From Amycolatopsis azurea DSM 43854 (GTDB taxonomy: Bacteria; Actinomycetota; Actinomycetes; Mycobacteriales; Pseudonocardiaceae): a DNA stretch of 64,000 nucleotides. The position numbers were made by a program, and so were the translations under genes. Below, piece after piece: positions 45,994-53,706 of this stretch. Location of the stretch: positions 247,672 to 311,671 of the forward strand of contig NZ_MUXN01000001.1 in the NCBI RefSeq assembly GCF_001995215.1, in the 5' to 3' direction. Below the pieces are notes generated by a model. It ran no database searches and was not told where the DNA came from. It saw only the letters and a list, made by a program, of their open reading frames with translations. Numbering within the stretch: position 1 is the stretch's first letter; the number at the start of each line of letters is the position of its first letter.

Positions 45994-46628
45994 GTCTGTT
46001 TTCGGGTCTGTCCCGGCCGATGAAGGCCGCCGGACTGGCCTTGGTCGGTGTCGCCGTGATCGCCGCCGTGATCGGCGGGATCACCCTGACCAGCGGTGGC
46101 GGTGATTCGGACACCGCCACGCCGCCCGGTACGACGCCCACGACGTCGGACGGCGCGACCCCGCCTTCGTCCCAGCCGTCGGGCACACCTCCGGCCAGTT
46201 CGCCGCCCGCCTCTTCGGCGCCGCCGTCGAGCGCGCCCGCGAGCTCCGCGCCCCCGGCGAGCCAGCCGGGGCAGACCGGGCAGCCCGGTCCTGGACAGCC
46301 GGGTGGTGACCAGCAGGCGTCACACAAGTGGGTGACGGTGCGCGTCTACAACAACAGCCTGATCCAGGGCCTCGCCGAGCGGGCCGCGAACGACTTCCGC
46401 GCTTCCGGCTGGAACGTCACCGAGGTCGGCCCCCACCAGGGCAAGCTCCCGAAGTCCGCGGCCTACTTCCGGCCGGGCACCGACGAGGAGGCCGCGGCGA
46501 AGGCACTGGCGCTGGAGTTCGGCATCGAGGCCCAGCCGAGGTTCGAAGGCATTCAAAACGCCGCTCCCGGCGTGATCGTGATCCTCACCAAGGACTACGA
46601 CGAAAACGACAAGAGCGGCGGCTCCTAG
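45990..46628 (+). CDS. LytR C-terminal-domain membrane protein
   Basis: A 212-residue protein with one membrane helix (about 13-33), a long Ser/Pro/Ala-rich wall-spanning linker (about 40-105) and a LytR_C domain (about 110-200) starting VTVRVYNNSLIQGLAERAA. LytR_C domains accompany cell-wall glycopolymer ligases; this one lacks the catalytic LCP part and may be an accessory protein. Matches the Rv0431 position. A terminator follows at once. Confidence 0.87.
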   Translation: MSLFSGLSRPMKAAGLALVGVAVIAAVIGGITLTSGGGDSDTATPPGTTPTTSDGATPPSSQPSGTPPASSPPASSAPPSSAPASSAPPASQPGQTGQPGPGQPGGDQQASHKWVTVRVYNNSLIQGLAERAANDFRASGWNVTEVGPHQGKLPKSAAYFRPGTDEEAAAKALALEFGIEAQPRFEGIQNAAPGVIVILTKDYDENDKSGGS

Positions 46629-46634
46629 CCGCAG

Positions 46635-46677
46635 TACATGAAGGCCCCCTTCCTTGCTGGAAGGGGGCCTTCATGTA
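46635..46677. terminator. Bidirectional hairpin between LytR_C and CDC48-type genes
   Basis: A perfect 19-bp stem (46635-46653 with 46659-46677; core GAAGGCCCCCTTCC) and a 5-base loop. It ends 2 bp before the stop codon of the convergent ATPase gene. Confidence 0.88.
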
Positions 46678-46679
46678 TC

Positions 46680-48959
46680 TCAGACCTGGTTCTGCGCGTA
46701 GGCCTCCAGAGCCGCCAGCTGGGCCGGGTCGAGCGAAGGCCGCACGGTCTTGGCCGCCTTCGCCAGGTGCGCGGCGGTGACCTCCTTGGCCTCCAGCGAC
46801 TCCCGCATCGCGGTCAGCGCGGCCTCCCGGATCAGCGCCGCGCAGTCCGCCGCCGAGTAACCGTCCAAAGTGGCCGCATACGCCGCGAGGTCCACATCGG
46901 ACGCGAGCGGCGTGTTCTTGGCGCTGGCGGCCAGGATCGCCTCACGCGCGTGCGCGTCCGGCGGCGGGACGTAGACGCGGCGCTCCAGCCGTCCCGGCCG
47001 CAGCAGGGCCGGATCGACCAGCTCCGGCCGGTTCGTCGCGCCGAGGACGACGACCTCGCGCATCGGCTCGACCCCGTCCAGTTCGGTGAGCAGGGCCGCG
47101 ACGACCCGGTCCGACACGCCGGAGTCCGAGGACTGGCCGCGGCGCGGGGCGAGCGCGTCGATCTCGTCGAGGAAGATCAGCGACGGCGCGGCCTCGGCGG
47201 CGCGGCGGAAGAGTTCCCGCACCGCGCGCTCGGACTCGCCGACCCATTTGTCCATCAGTTCGGCGCCCTTGACCGCGAAGACGTTCAGCGCGCCGGTGCC
47301 CGCGAGGGCACGGACCAGGAACGTCTTGCCGCCGCCGGGCGGCCCGTACAGCAGCACCCCGCGCGGCGGATCGACACCGAGGCGGGCGAACGAATCCGGG
47401 TAGCGCAGCGGCCACAGCACCGCCTCGGTGAGCGACTGCTTGACGTCGATCATGTTGCCGACGTCGTCGAGGGTGAGCCCGCCGGTGGCCAGATTGTCCG
47501 AAGTGGACATCGAGATGGGGCGGACGGTGGTCAGCGCGTCGAGCAGGTCCTGCTGGGAGATCCGCGGCTCGTCGACGTCACGCTGCCGCAACGCGGCGCG
47601 GAGGGCGGCGTCGCGGCGGAGCGCGATCAGGTCGGCGGCCACGAAGCCCGGGGTGCGTTCGGCGATCGGACCGACGTCGACACCGGCCTCCAGCGGGGCT
47701 TCGCGCAGGAGCACGCGCAGCAGTTCCGTGCGGGTCTTCGAGTCCGGCAGCGGCAGGCCCAGTTCGCGGTCGAGCAGGTCGGCGGCGCGCAGCCGCGGAT
47801 CGGCCGACTCGGCGCGCCCGGTGGTGGCGACGACGGCGAAGCCCTTGCTGCGCAAGGCCTTGCGCAGGTCGTCGAGGACGACCGTCGCGAGCGGCGGCGG
47901 CTGAGAGGCGGGCAGCAGCGCGTCGATGTCGGTGATCATCAGGACGGCGGGGTCTTCGTCGCGGGTGGCCTGCTCGATCGCCTCGCGCAGCCGCGCGGCG
48001 GCCACGTTCGGGTCGAGGACGGCGATGTTCGGCGCCGCGAGCGTCACCACCCGCACCTTCTCGGCCTGCGCCACGGCGCGGACCAGCGTCGCCTTGCCGA
48101 CGCCTTCCGGGCCGGACAGCAGGACGCCGAGATGCGCCGACGTCCCGAGTTTGGCCAGCAGTTCCGGGCGGTGGAAGGCCAGGTCGAACCACTCGGCGAG
48201 TTTGCGCGCGGCCGATTCGGATCCGGCGAGATCCGACAGCGGCGGCACGGACTCCTCGGCGACCTCCTCGATCTGCTCGTCCTCGACGATCTCGGCGTCG
48301 ATGAAATCCTCGTGCGGGGTGGCGGGCGTGCTGCGGACCAGCGTCGTCCCGGCCCTGGCCGGAGCGGCGGCGGGCTCGGTCTCGCCGGTGCGGGCGCCGC
48401 CGCGCCAGCTGACCACAGTGGACGGTCCGACGGCGACCGGCCCCGACGGCTCGGTGGCGGTGACGGTGAGCAGCTCGTTCGTCCACGTCATGCCGATGGC
48501 GCGGGAAAGCTGGCCGCGGACGGCGGGGACGTCGGAGCCCGGCGCGGGCGCGAGATCCTGGGGGAGCAGGGAAACGGCGTCGCCGACGGTCAGCACCTTG
48601 CCGATCAGGGCGAGCCGCAGGGTGTGCGGGGAGAGCGACACGCTCGCGATCCGCGAGCCCGCCACGGTGACCGTCTTCGCGGCGGACACCTCCGCCGGCG
48701 CGACGACCACCTCCGAGCCCTCGGTCACGCCGAGGTTCGACATCGTGACGTCGTCGACGAGGATCACGCCCGGCACCCCCTCCGCGTCCGACGGGGCGGC
48801 CAGCGCCGAGCTGACCCGCGCGCCGGTGACGCGGACCGCGTCCCAGGCCATCAGGCCGAGCGCGTCGAGGACTTCGGGATGCAGCCGGACGACGCCGCGG
48901 CGGGAGTCCAGGACGGACGGGGTGTGCCGGACGGTCAGCGTGATCTGGGGTGCGCTCAC
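46680..48959 (-). CDS. CDC48/p97-type double AAA ATPase
   Basis: A 759-residue protein: N-terminal CDC48-N-like barrel (1-190), an acidic linker (about 215-240), AAA domain D1 (about 245-470) and D2 (about 500-740). D2 is canonical (Walker A GPPGGGKT, Walker B IFLDEIDAL, arginine finger RPGRLERR). D1 has Walker A GPEGVGKA and Walker B MITDIDALL, lacking the Thr/Ser and the catalytic Glu, so it probably binds but does not hydrolyse ATP. It is the counterpart of Rv0435c next to pssA and psd. A membrane- or protein-unfolding role is inferred. Confidence 0.9.
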   Translation of the reverse strand: MSAPQITLTVRHTPSVLDSRRGVVRLHPEVLDALGLMAWDAVRVTGARVSSALAAPSDAEGVPGVILVDDVTMSNLGVTEGSEVVVAPAEVSAAKTVTVAGSRIASVSLSPHTLRLALIGKVLTVGDAVSLLPQDLAPAPGSDVPAVRGQLSRAIGMTWTNELLTVTATEPSGPVAVGPSTVVSWRGGARTGETEPAAAPARAGTTLVRSTPATPHEDFIDAEIVEDEQIEEVAEESVPPLSDLAGSESAARKLAEWFDLAFHRPELLAKLGTSAHLGVLLSGPEGVGKATLVRAVAQAEKVRVVTLAAPNIAVLDPNVAAARLREAIEQATRDEDPAVLMITDIDALLPASQPPPLATVVLDDLRKALRSKGFAVVATTGRAESADPRLRAADLLDRELGLPLPDSKTRTELLRVLLREAPLEAGVDVGPIAERTPGFVAADLIALRRDAALRAALRQRDVDEPRISQQDLLDALTTVRPISMSTSDNLATGGLTLDDVGNMIDVKQSLTEAVLWPLRYPDSFARLGVDPPRGVLLYGPPGGGKTFLVRALAGTGALNVFAVKGAELMDKWVGESERAVRELFRRAAEAAPSLIFLDEIDALAPRRGQSSDSGVSDRVVAALLTELDGVEPMREVVVLGATNRPELVDPALLRPGRLERRVYVPPPDAHAREAILAASAKNTPLASDVDLAAYAATLDGYSAADCAALIREAALTAMRESLEAKEVTAAHLAKAAKTVRPSLDPAQLAALEAYAQNQV

Positions 48960-48972
48960 CCCGCCACCCTAT

Positions 48973-49587
48973 CTACGCGGACCGTTCCCAGCGGTCGAAG
49001 GACAGGATCTCGCGGGCGGGTCGCCGGGCACCCGGGGAGAAGTCGCGCTGGGTCGTGTACGCGACGGCGAGCAGGCTGATCTGCGTGACGTCGGCGGGGA
49101 TCCCGAGCAGCTCCGCGACTTCGGCCTCGCGCGCGGGCAGGTGGTACGCGCACATCGAGCTGCCGAGCCCCTTCGAGCGCAGCGCGAGCTGGAAGCTCCA
49201 GATCCCCGGGTACACCGAGCCGTAGTAACCGTTCTGGACGACGGGGTCCTCCGGCGGGCGGCCGATCATGCAGGGGATCGCGAGAGCCGGGACGCGCCCG
49301 AGGTTGTCGACGAGGTGGCGGGCCGACCGCATGACGGCCTCGGTCGTGAGGTGGCCGTACTTCGCCATGGTCGGGATCGCCTCGGCACGGACGATCTTCG
49401 CGATCTCCGTGCGCAGCCCCGGGTCGCGGACGATCACCCAGCGCTGGGCGTCGAGCAGCATGCCCGCGGCCGGTGCCTGCTGCGCGACGCGGACGCAGTC
49501 TTCGAGCAGCCCTTCTTCGACCGGCCGGTCGAGGTCGAGTTTGCGGCGGACGGAGCGGGTGGTGGTGAGCAGAGTTTCGGTGTCCAT
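48973..49587 (-). CDS. Nitroreductase-family flavoprotein
   Basis: A 204-residue FMN enzyme of the nitroreductase fold: TTTRSVRRKLDLDRPVEE for FMN phosphate contact, QQAPAAGMLLDAQRWVIV, and SVYPGIWSFQLALRSKGLGS near residue 125. Substrate is unknown; NADPH-dependent reduction of nitro or quinone compounds is usual. It diverges from the TetR gene, with two operator-like palindromes in the gap, and is probably its target. This pair interrupts the order known from mycobacteria. Confidence 0.84.
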   Translation of the reverse strand: MDTETLLTTTRSVRRKLDLDRPVEEGLLEDCVRVAQQAPAAGMLLDAQRWVIVRDPGLRTEIAKIVRAEAIPTMAKYGHLTTEAVMRSARHLVDNLGRVPALAIPCMIGRPPEDPVVQNGYYGSVYPGIWSFQLALRSKGLGSSMCAYHLPAREAEVAELLGIPADVTQISLLAVAYTTQRDFSPGARRPAREILSFDRWERSA

Positions 49588-49604
49588 GACATCCCTCCAG
49601 GTGA

Positions 49605-49645
49605 CTTACGACGTAAGCATACGATGTAAGCACTTACGGCGTAAG
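49605..49645. promoter_or_regulatory. Two CTTACGNCGTAAG operators for the TetR-type regulator
   Basis: Perfect 13-bp palindromes CTTACGACGTAAG (49605-49617) and CTTACGGCGTAAG (49633-49645) are 28 bp apart, with a related ACGATGTAAG half-site between them. They sit in the 81-bp divergent gap and are very likely binding sites of the TetR protein encoded at 49669. Confidence 0.85.
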
Positions 49646-49668
49646 GGGGTGCGGGTAAAGTGGGACAC

Positions 49669-50310
49669 ATGGCGCTGAGCAGGGAGAAGGTGCTCGACGC
49701 CGCGTTGCGGCTGGCGGGCGAGCACGGACTGGCCGGACTTTCGATGCGGAAACTGGCCGCCGACGTCGGCGTGGAGGCGATGTCGCTCTACAACCACGTC
49801 GCGAACAAGGGGGACCTGCTCGACGGGCTGACCGCGCGGGTCTTCGAGAGCGTGCCGCTGCCCGGCCCCGGGCCCTGGGACGAGCGGCTCCGGGCGCTCA
49901 CCCATGGCCTGTACACGGCGTTTTCGAGGCATCCGGTGGTGGTGCGGGCGCTGGCGACCGACGCGGCGAATCCGCGTTCGGCCGGCGCGCTGAAGTTCAT
50001 CGACGCGATGTTCGCGGCGCTGCTGGACGCCGGGCTGGACGAGCGTGGCGCCGCGCGGGGCTACCGGTCGCTGATCGGGCTGGTGTTCGGCGCCGTGCTG
50101 ACCGAGACGGTGGGACTCTCCGGGGTGGCGGACGCTTCGGACCTGGAGCGGGCCGAGCCGGTGGTGGCGTGGTTCCAGCGGTCGGTGACGGCGGACGGGC
50201 TGCCTTCGCTGCACCGGGCACTGCCGTCACTGCTGGACGGTGACTGCTTGCAGGACTTCGAGTTCCAGCTGGACCTGGTGATCGGCGGTCTGCGCGCCTC
50301 GGTGGGCTGA
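49669..50310 (+). CDS. TetR-family repressor
   Basis: A 213-residue regulator with an N-terminal TetR helix-turn-helix (GLSMRKLAADVGVEAMSLYNHVANKGDLLD, about 27-56 in pieces) and a C-terminal ligand-binding domain of the TetR_C type. It most likely represses itself and the divergent nitroreductase through the two palindromes. ATG 49669 is preferred to GTG 49660. The inducer is unknown. Confidence 0.87.
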   Translation: MALSREKVLDAALRLAGEHGLAGLSMRKLAADVGVEAMSLYNHVANKGDLLDGLTARVFESVPLPGPGPWDERLRALTHGLYTAFSRHPVVVRALATDAANPRSAGALKFIDAMFAALLDAGLDERGAARGYRSLIGLVFGAVLTETVGLSGVADASDLERAEPVVAWFQRSVTADGLPSLHRALPSLLDGDCLQDFEFQLDLVIGGLRASVG

Positions 50311-50335
50311 GCTTCGGGGCGCGCGCTCCTGGGTG

Positions 50336-50390
50336 CGTTGCGAAAGCCACGTTCGCAACCTTCAAGGTTGCGAACGTGGCTTTCGCAACG
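50336..50390. repeat. GCCACGTTCGCAACC palindrome (family A, copy 2)
   Basis: Perfect 27-bp arms (50336-50362 and 50364-50390) around one base. Relative to copies 1 and 3, a T to G change in the left arm is matched by A to C in the right arm. It lies in the 293-bp gap between the convergent tetR and pssA genes. Confidence 0.93.
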
Positions 50391-50426
50391 TCCCGGACCC
50401 GGCGAGTGGGCGAGCGATATTCGCGT

Positions 50427-50467
50427 TTGTCCCCAGGTTGTCCACAGGGCCACCTCTTTGTGGACAA
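50427..50467. other. Cluster of DnaA-box-like 9-mers
   Basis: TTGTCCACA at 50438-50446 is the preferred actinobacterial DnaA box; its exact reverse complement TGTGGACAA is at 50459-50467, and a one-mismatch box TTGTCCCCA is at 50427-50435. Three sites in 41 bp of non-coding DNA are unlikely to be chance. No dnaA, dnaN or oriC-type AT-rich region is near, so this is not the origin; a DnaA-titrating or regulatory site is possible. Confidence 0.5.
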
Positions 50468-50603
50468 CTCCCGCTCCCCGCCCCTGTTTCCCCAGGTCCC
50501 GTCCGGGGGGCCCGATACGCTGGGCGCGGGGCCGTCCCCCAGGGACGGGCGGGGGGCTGGGGGTGGGCAGTCAGCTGGAGAACAGCGGGGGATCAGGCGG
50601 GGA

Positions 50604-51572
50604 TCAGCGCTTTCGGAGGCCGATTCGCCGCCATGAGCGGCGCCGCGGGCCCCGGGTGTTGTCCCGGTCCTTGTCGGTGAGGGTGCGCGGAGCGCGCGCG
50701 ACGTGCTGTTCGCCCCGTTGCAGCCGGACGCGCTGGGCGGCACCGGCCACCACGCGCCGCAGCGGCGGGCGCAGGCCCAGCCGTCGGCGGCTCGAAGAAC
50801 GCCGGATCGCGCGCCGTTCCCGCGGCGGCGCCATCCACGCCTCCGGATGCTTGGCCAGCCAGCGTTGCCGGTACACCGAGTACGGGATGTGCGCCAGGTA
50901 CAGCACCAGCGCGATCGCCAGCGCCACCAACGGGAACTGGATGATCGCGGCGGCCAGCAGGCCCACCCCGACCAGCAGCGGCGCGATCGCCTTCGGCGGC
51001 GCCTTCACCGTCTTCAGCGAAAGCGTCGGGATCCGGCTGATCAGCAGCGCGGCGACGGCGATCGTCCACACCCACACCGTGTACTGATGCGACCACCAGC
51101 CCTGCCCGAACTGCAGCTCCAGGATCAGCGGCAGCATCGCCAGCAGACCACCGGCGGGCGCGGGCACACCCACGAAGAACTCGCCCGCGTACGGCGGCTG
51201 CTCCGTGTCCTCGATCAGCGTGTTGAACCGCGCCAGCCGCAGGATCATGCAGACCGCGAAGATCAGCGACGCCACCCAGCCGATCCGCTCGCCCTCGGCG
51301 TGCCACACGTACAGCACCAACGCGGGCGCGACACCGAACGAGATGCCATCGGACAGCGAGTCGAGCTCCTGCCCCATCTTCGACGTCGCGTCCAGCAGCC
51401 GCGCGATCCGGCCGTCGAGACTGTCGAGCACCGCGGCGATCCCGATCGACGCGATCGCCATCGGATAGTTGCCGATCAGCGCGAACTGCACCGACGACAG
51501 ACCGGCGCACAGAGCGAGCACCGTGATGGCGTTCGGCAGCAGCCGGACACCGGGAGTGGTCACGCGGACCAT
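50604..51572 (-). CDS. pssA: CDP-diacylglycerol-serine O-phosphatidyltransferase
   Basis: A 322-residue membrane enzyme making phosphatidylserine from CDP-diacylglycerol and serine. The CDP-alcohol phosphotransferase motif is complete: D50, D53-G54, A57-R58, G67, D71, D75. Six to eight membrane helices span 10-240. The last 80 residues are an unusually long Arg-rich tail (over 25 Arg), likely cytoplasmic and possibly lipid- or nucleic-acid-binding. It lies 3 bp after psd in the order psd-pssA, as in Rv0437c-Rv0436c. Confidence 0.92.
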   Translation of the reverse strand: MVRVTTPGVRLLPNAITVLALCAGLSSVQFALIGNYPMAIASIGIAAVLDSLDGRIARLLDATSKMGQELDSLSDGISFGVAPALVLYVWHAEGERIGWVASLIFAVCMILRLARFNTLIEDTEQPPYAGEFFVGVPAPAGGLLAMLPLILELQFGQGWWSHQYTVWVWTIAVAALLISRIPTLSLKTVKAPPKAIAPLLVGVGLLAAAIIQFPLVALAIALVLYLAHIPYSVYRQRWLAKHPEAWMAPPRERRAIRRSSSRRRLGLRPPLRRVVAGAAQRVRLQRGEQHVARAPRTLTDKDRDNTRGPRRRSWRRIGLRKR

Positions 51573-51575
51573 GGA

Positions 51576-52304
51576 TCAGCCTTCCGGGTGCGGCGCCGTG
51601 GGCAGCTCGGCGATCGGGGTCTCGCCGCCGATCGTGCGCTGGCCCTTCGAGACGAGAACCTTGCTGCCCGGCGGCAGATAAAGGTCGACTCGCGAGCCGA
51701 AGCGGATGATGCCGTACGTCGCGCCGACGACGGCCTTGTCACCCTCGCGGATCTCACAGAGGATGCGCCGCGCCACCAGGCCGGCGATCTGCACCACGAC
51801 GAGCTCGTGACCGTCTTCGGTGCGCATGAGCACGGAGTTGCGCTCGTTGTCCTCGCTCGCCTTGTCCAGGTCCGCGGACAGGAACTTCCCGGGCCGGTAC
51901 GCGACCCGTTCGATCACACCCGACGCCGGGATCCGCTGGACGTGCACGTCGAACACCGACAGGAACACGCTCACCCGCATCCGCGGTTCGGCGGGCAGCC
52001 CCAGCTCGGGCGGCGGCACGGCCTCCTCGATCAGCGACACCAGACCGTCCGCCGACGCGACCGCGAGGCCCGGCTTTGCGGGCGGGACGCGCTTGGGCTC
52101 ACGGAAGAAAGCGGCCGTGGCGGCCGTCGCGAGCGCGCCGACGACACCGAGGCGCTTGGAGAACCTCCGCAGCACCAGCGTCGCGGCGAGACCGCCGAAC
52201 ACGAACGGCCTGCCGGCCGGGTGCATCGGCGGAACGGTCTCGCGGGCCAGCTTCACGGCGTGCGCGAGGGGATTACCAGTGGCTTCCGGCCGGTTGCCGC
52301 TCAT
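51576..52304 (-). CDS. psd: Phosphatidylserine decarboxylase
   Basis: A 242-residue proenzyme of the short actinobacterial type. Self-cleavage should occur at Gly-Ser in IRFGSRVDLYLP (about 197-208), creating the pyruvoyl group on the new alpha chain. One membrane helix lies near 35-65. FDVHVQRIPASG is a conserved family motif. It turns the product of PssA into phosphatidylethanolamine. Confidence 0.94.
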   Translation of the reverse strand: MSGNRPEATGNPLAHAVKLARETVPPMHPAGRPFVFGGLAATLVLRRFSKRLGVVGALATAATAAFFREPKRVPPAKPGLAVASADGLVSLIEEAVPPPELGLPAEPRMRVSVFLSVFDVHVQRIPASGVIERVAYRPGKFLSADLDKASEDNERNSVLMRTEDGHELVVVQIAGLVARRILCEIREGDKAVVGATYGIIRFGSRVDLYLPPGSKVLVSKGQRTIGGETPIAELPTAPHPEG

Positions 52305-52476
52305 TGGTCGGGTTCACCGCAGTTCGTGTCGGGGGGTCGGGACAGGAAGAGCACCACGCTACCGCCCTGTCCGGGGCCGGGCCGTGGCCTCCCCCGGAAG
52401 GGTTTCCCCGGCCCGGGTGGGAGGCACCACATCCCGGTAACGGAAGGTGGAAATAAGCGATAACTCTAGGTGATTG

Positions 52477-52701
52477 ATGCCGATCGCCGACCTTGAGGAC
52501 CCGCGAATGCCCGCCAGCCCGGACCCCGCAGGCGAGCGACTCGCTGAGCTGTTCCGAGCCTGGAAGAGGGACATTTCGGCGGCGCCCATGCCGACACTGG
52601 TCGACCCCGTCCGCGCCGTCTCGCTCATCGCCGAGGCGCGAGCGTCCGGATGCATATGCCCCCCGACGGCACATGCACCCGGACGCGGCCGCTGGAACTG
52701 A
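52477..52701 (+). CDS. Small hypothetical protein
   Basis: A 74-residue ORF with genome-typical codon use, in the gap divergent from psd. It has an amphipathic helix (about 20-32, AELFRAWKRDI) and two close cysteines in SGCICPP near residue 59. No family is recognised. TTG 52474 directly precedes ATG 52477. The upstream sequence has no clear ribosome-binding site, so I am only moderately sure it is expressed. Confidence 0.45.
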   Translation: MPIADLEDPRMPASPDPAGERLAELFRAWKRDISAAPMPTLVDPVRAVSLIAEARASGCICPPTAHAPGRGRWN

Positions 52702-52780
52702 GCGAACGTCCCACACTAGTGCGCCGAACGCTGATGATCACCGGTCGCGAGTAAACCGTTACCAACGGTTACCCCACTGG

Positions 52781-53062
52781 TCACCGGCGATAAGAGTCGT
52801 TCCGGTTGGAGCCCTGTACCAGCCGCAGCAGGGCGAGCAGCACGATCGAGCCGAGAATGGCGACACCGAAGCTGGGGAAGTCGAATTCGAAGGACCGTTC
52901 GGTGCCCGTCGCGAGCCGGTAGATGAAACCGCCCAGCGCCGCGCCGAGCACGCCGACCAGGATGCTGAACAGGCAGCCGCCCCGCCTGCCCGGGCCGCCC
53001 ACCACGATGTTGGCCAGCCACCCGGCGATGGCGCCGAACACGATCCACGAGAAGAAACCCAT
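52781..53062 (-). CDS. GlsB/YeaQ/YmgE-family stress membrane protein
   Basis: A 93-residue protein with three glycine-rich membrane helices (about 3-21, 31-49, 62-80). The opening FFSWIVFGAIAGWLANIVVG and the RRGGCLFSILVGVLGAALGG segment are family signatures. These proteins are linked to general stress and phage/osmotic response, with unknown biochemistry. It diverges from an ArsR-type gene. Confidence 0.87.
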   Translation of the reverse strand: MGFFSWIVFGAIAGWLANIVVGGPGRRGGCLFSILVGVLGAALGGFIYRLATGTERSFEFDFPSFGVAILGSIVLLALLRLVQGSNRNDSYRR

Positions 53063-53091
53063 ACCCCGAGATTACCGACGCGGATGGAGTA

Positions 53092-53141
53092 GCGCACAAC
53101 GACACTTGTACAAGAATTCTTGTGCAAGTACTGTTGTGCGT
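53092..53141. promoter_or_regulatory. 50-bp inverted repeat at the arsR-type start
   Basis: Centred on GAATTC (53114-53119), the two 25-bp arms match at 20 positions: inner blocks ACTTG-ACAAGAA / TTCTTGT-CAAGT and outer blocks GCACAAC / GTTGTGC. It ends one base before the ATG at 53143, so a bound regulator would block both the divergent stress gene and its own operon. It should be the operator of the ArsR-type protein. Confidence 0.75.
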
Positions 53142-53142
53142 C

Positions 53143-53706
53143 ATGGCCGACCGTGAAGTCCACGAAGTCCACGACTCGAAGGTGCTCGCCGCGATGTCCC
53201 ACCCGCTGCGGCGCCGCCTGCTCGACGTCCTCCGCCTCGACGGTCCGAGCACGGCGTCCGTGCTCGCCGAGCGGACCGGGCAGGCGGTGGGGAACGTCAG
53301 CCATCACCTGAAGGTGCTGGCCGCCAGCGATCTGGTCGAAGAGGCACCGGAGCTCGCCCGGGACCGGCGCGAGCGCTGGTGGCGCCGCGTGGGCTACGCG
53401 GTTTCCTGGTCGCCGTCGGACTTCCCCGACGACCCGGTCGCGGCCGCCGCCGAATCCCTCGCCCTCGAACGTCAGGTTTCCATGGCGCGCCAATGGTTCG
53501 CCGAACGCGAGACCTACCCCGAGGAGTGGCATCGCGCCGCCTTCGCCACCGACAGCTGGGCGAAGATGTCCGTCGCCGAACTGGCCGAACTCGAACAGAA
53601 GGTCCACGAGCTGATCAAGTCCTACAGCGGCCGTGAGATCCCCGACGACGGCCAGGAACGCCGTCCCGTCTTCATCTCCACCCGCGCCGTCCCGGCCCGG
53701 CCGTGA
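53143..53706 (+). CDS. ArsR-type winged-helix regulator
   Basis: A 187-residue regulator. The winged helix is at about 10-90 (MSHPLRRRLLDVLRL, then TGQAVGNVSHHLKVLAASDLVEEA as recognition helix). There are no cysteines, so it is not a classical metal sensor. The C-terminal 95 residues form a helical extension of unknown ligand. It overlaps the MFS gene by 4 bases (GTGA) and probably represses it. Confidence 0.86.
   Translation: MADREVHEVHDSKVLAAMSHPLRRRLLDVLRLDGPSTASVLAERTGQAVGNVSHHLKVLAASDLVEEAPELARDRRERWWRRVGYAVSWSPSDFPDDPVAAAAESLALERQVSMARQWFAERETYPEEWHRAAFATDSWAKMSVAELAELEQKVHELIKSYSGREIPDDGQERRPVFISTRAVPARP

Noticed and set aside
50427..50467. The DnaA-box cluster as chromosomal origin oriC
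   Set aside because: No dnaA, dnaN, gyr or rpmH genes and no AT-rich unwinding region are present.
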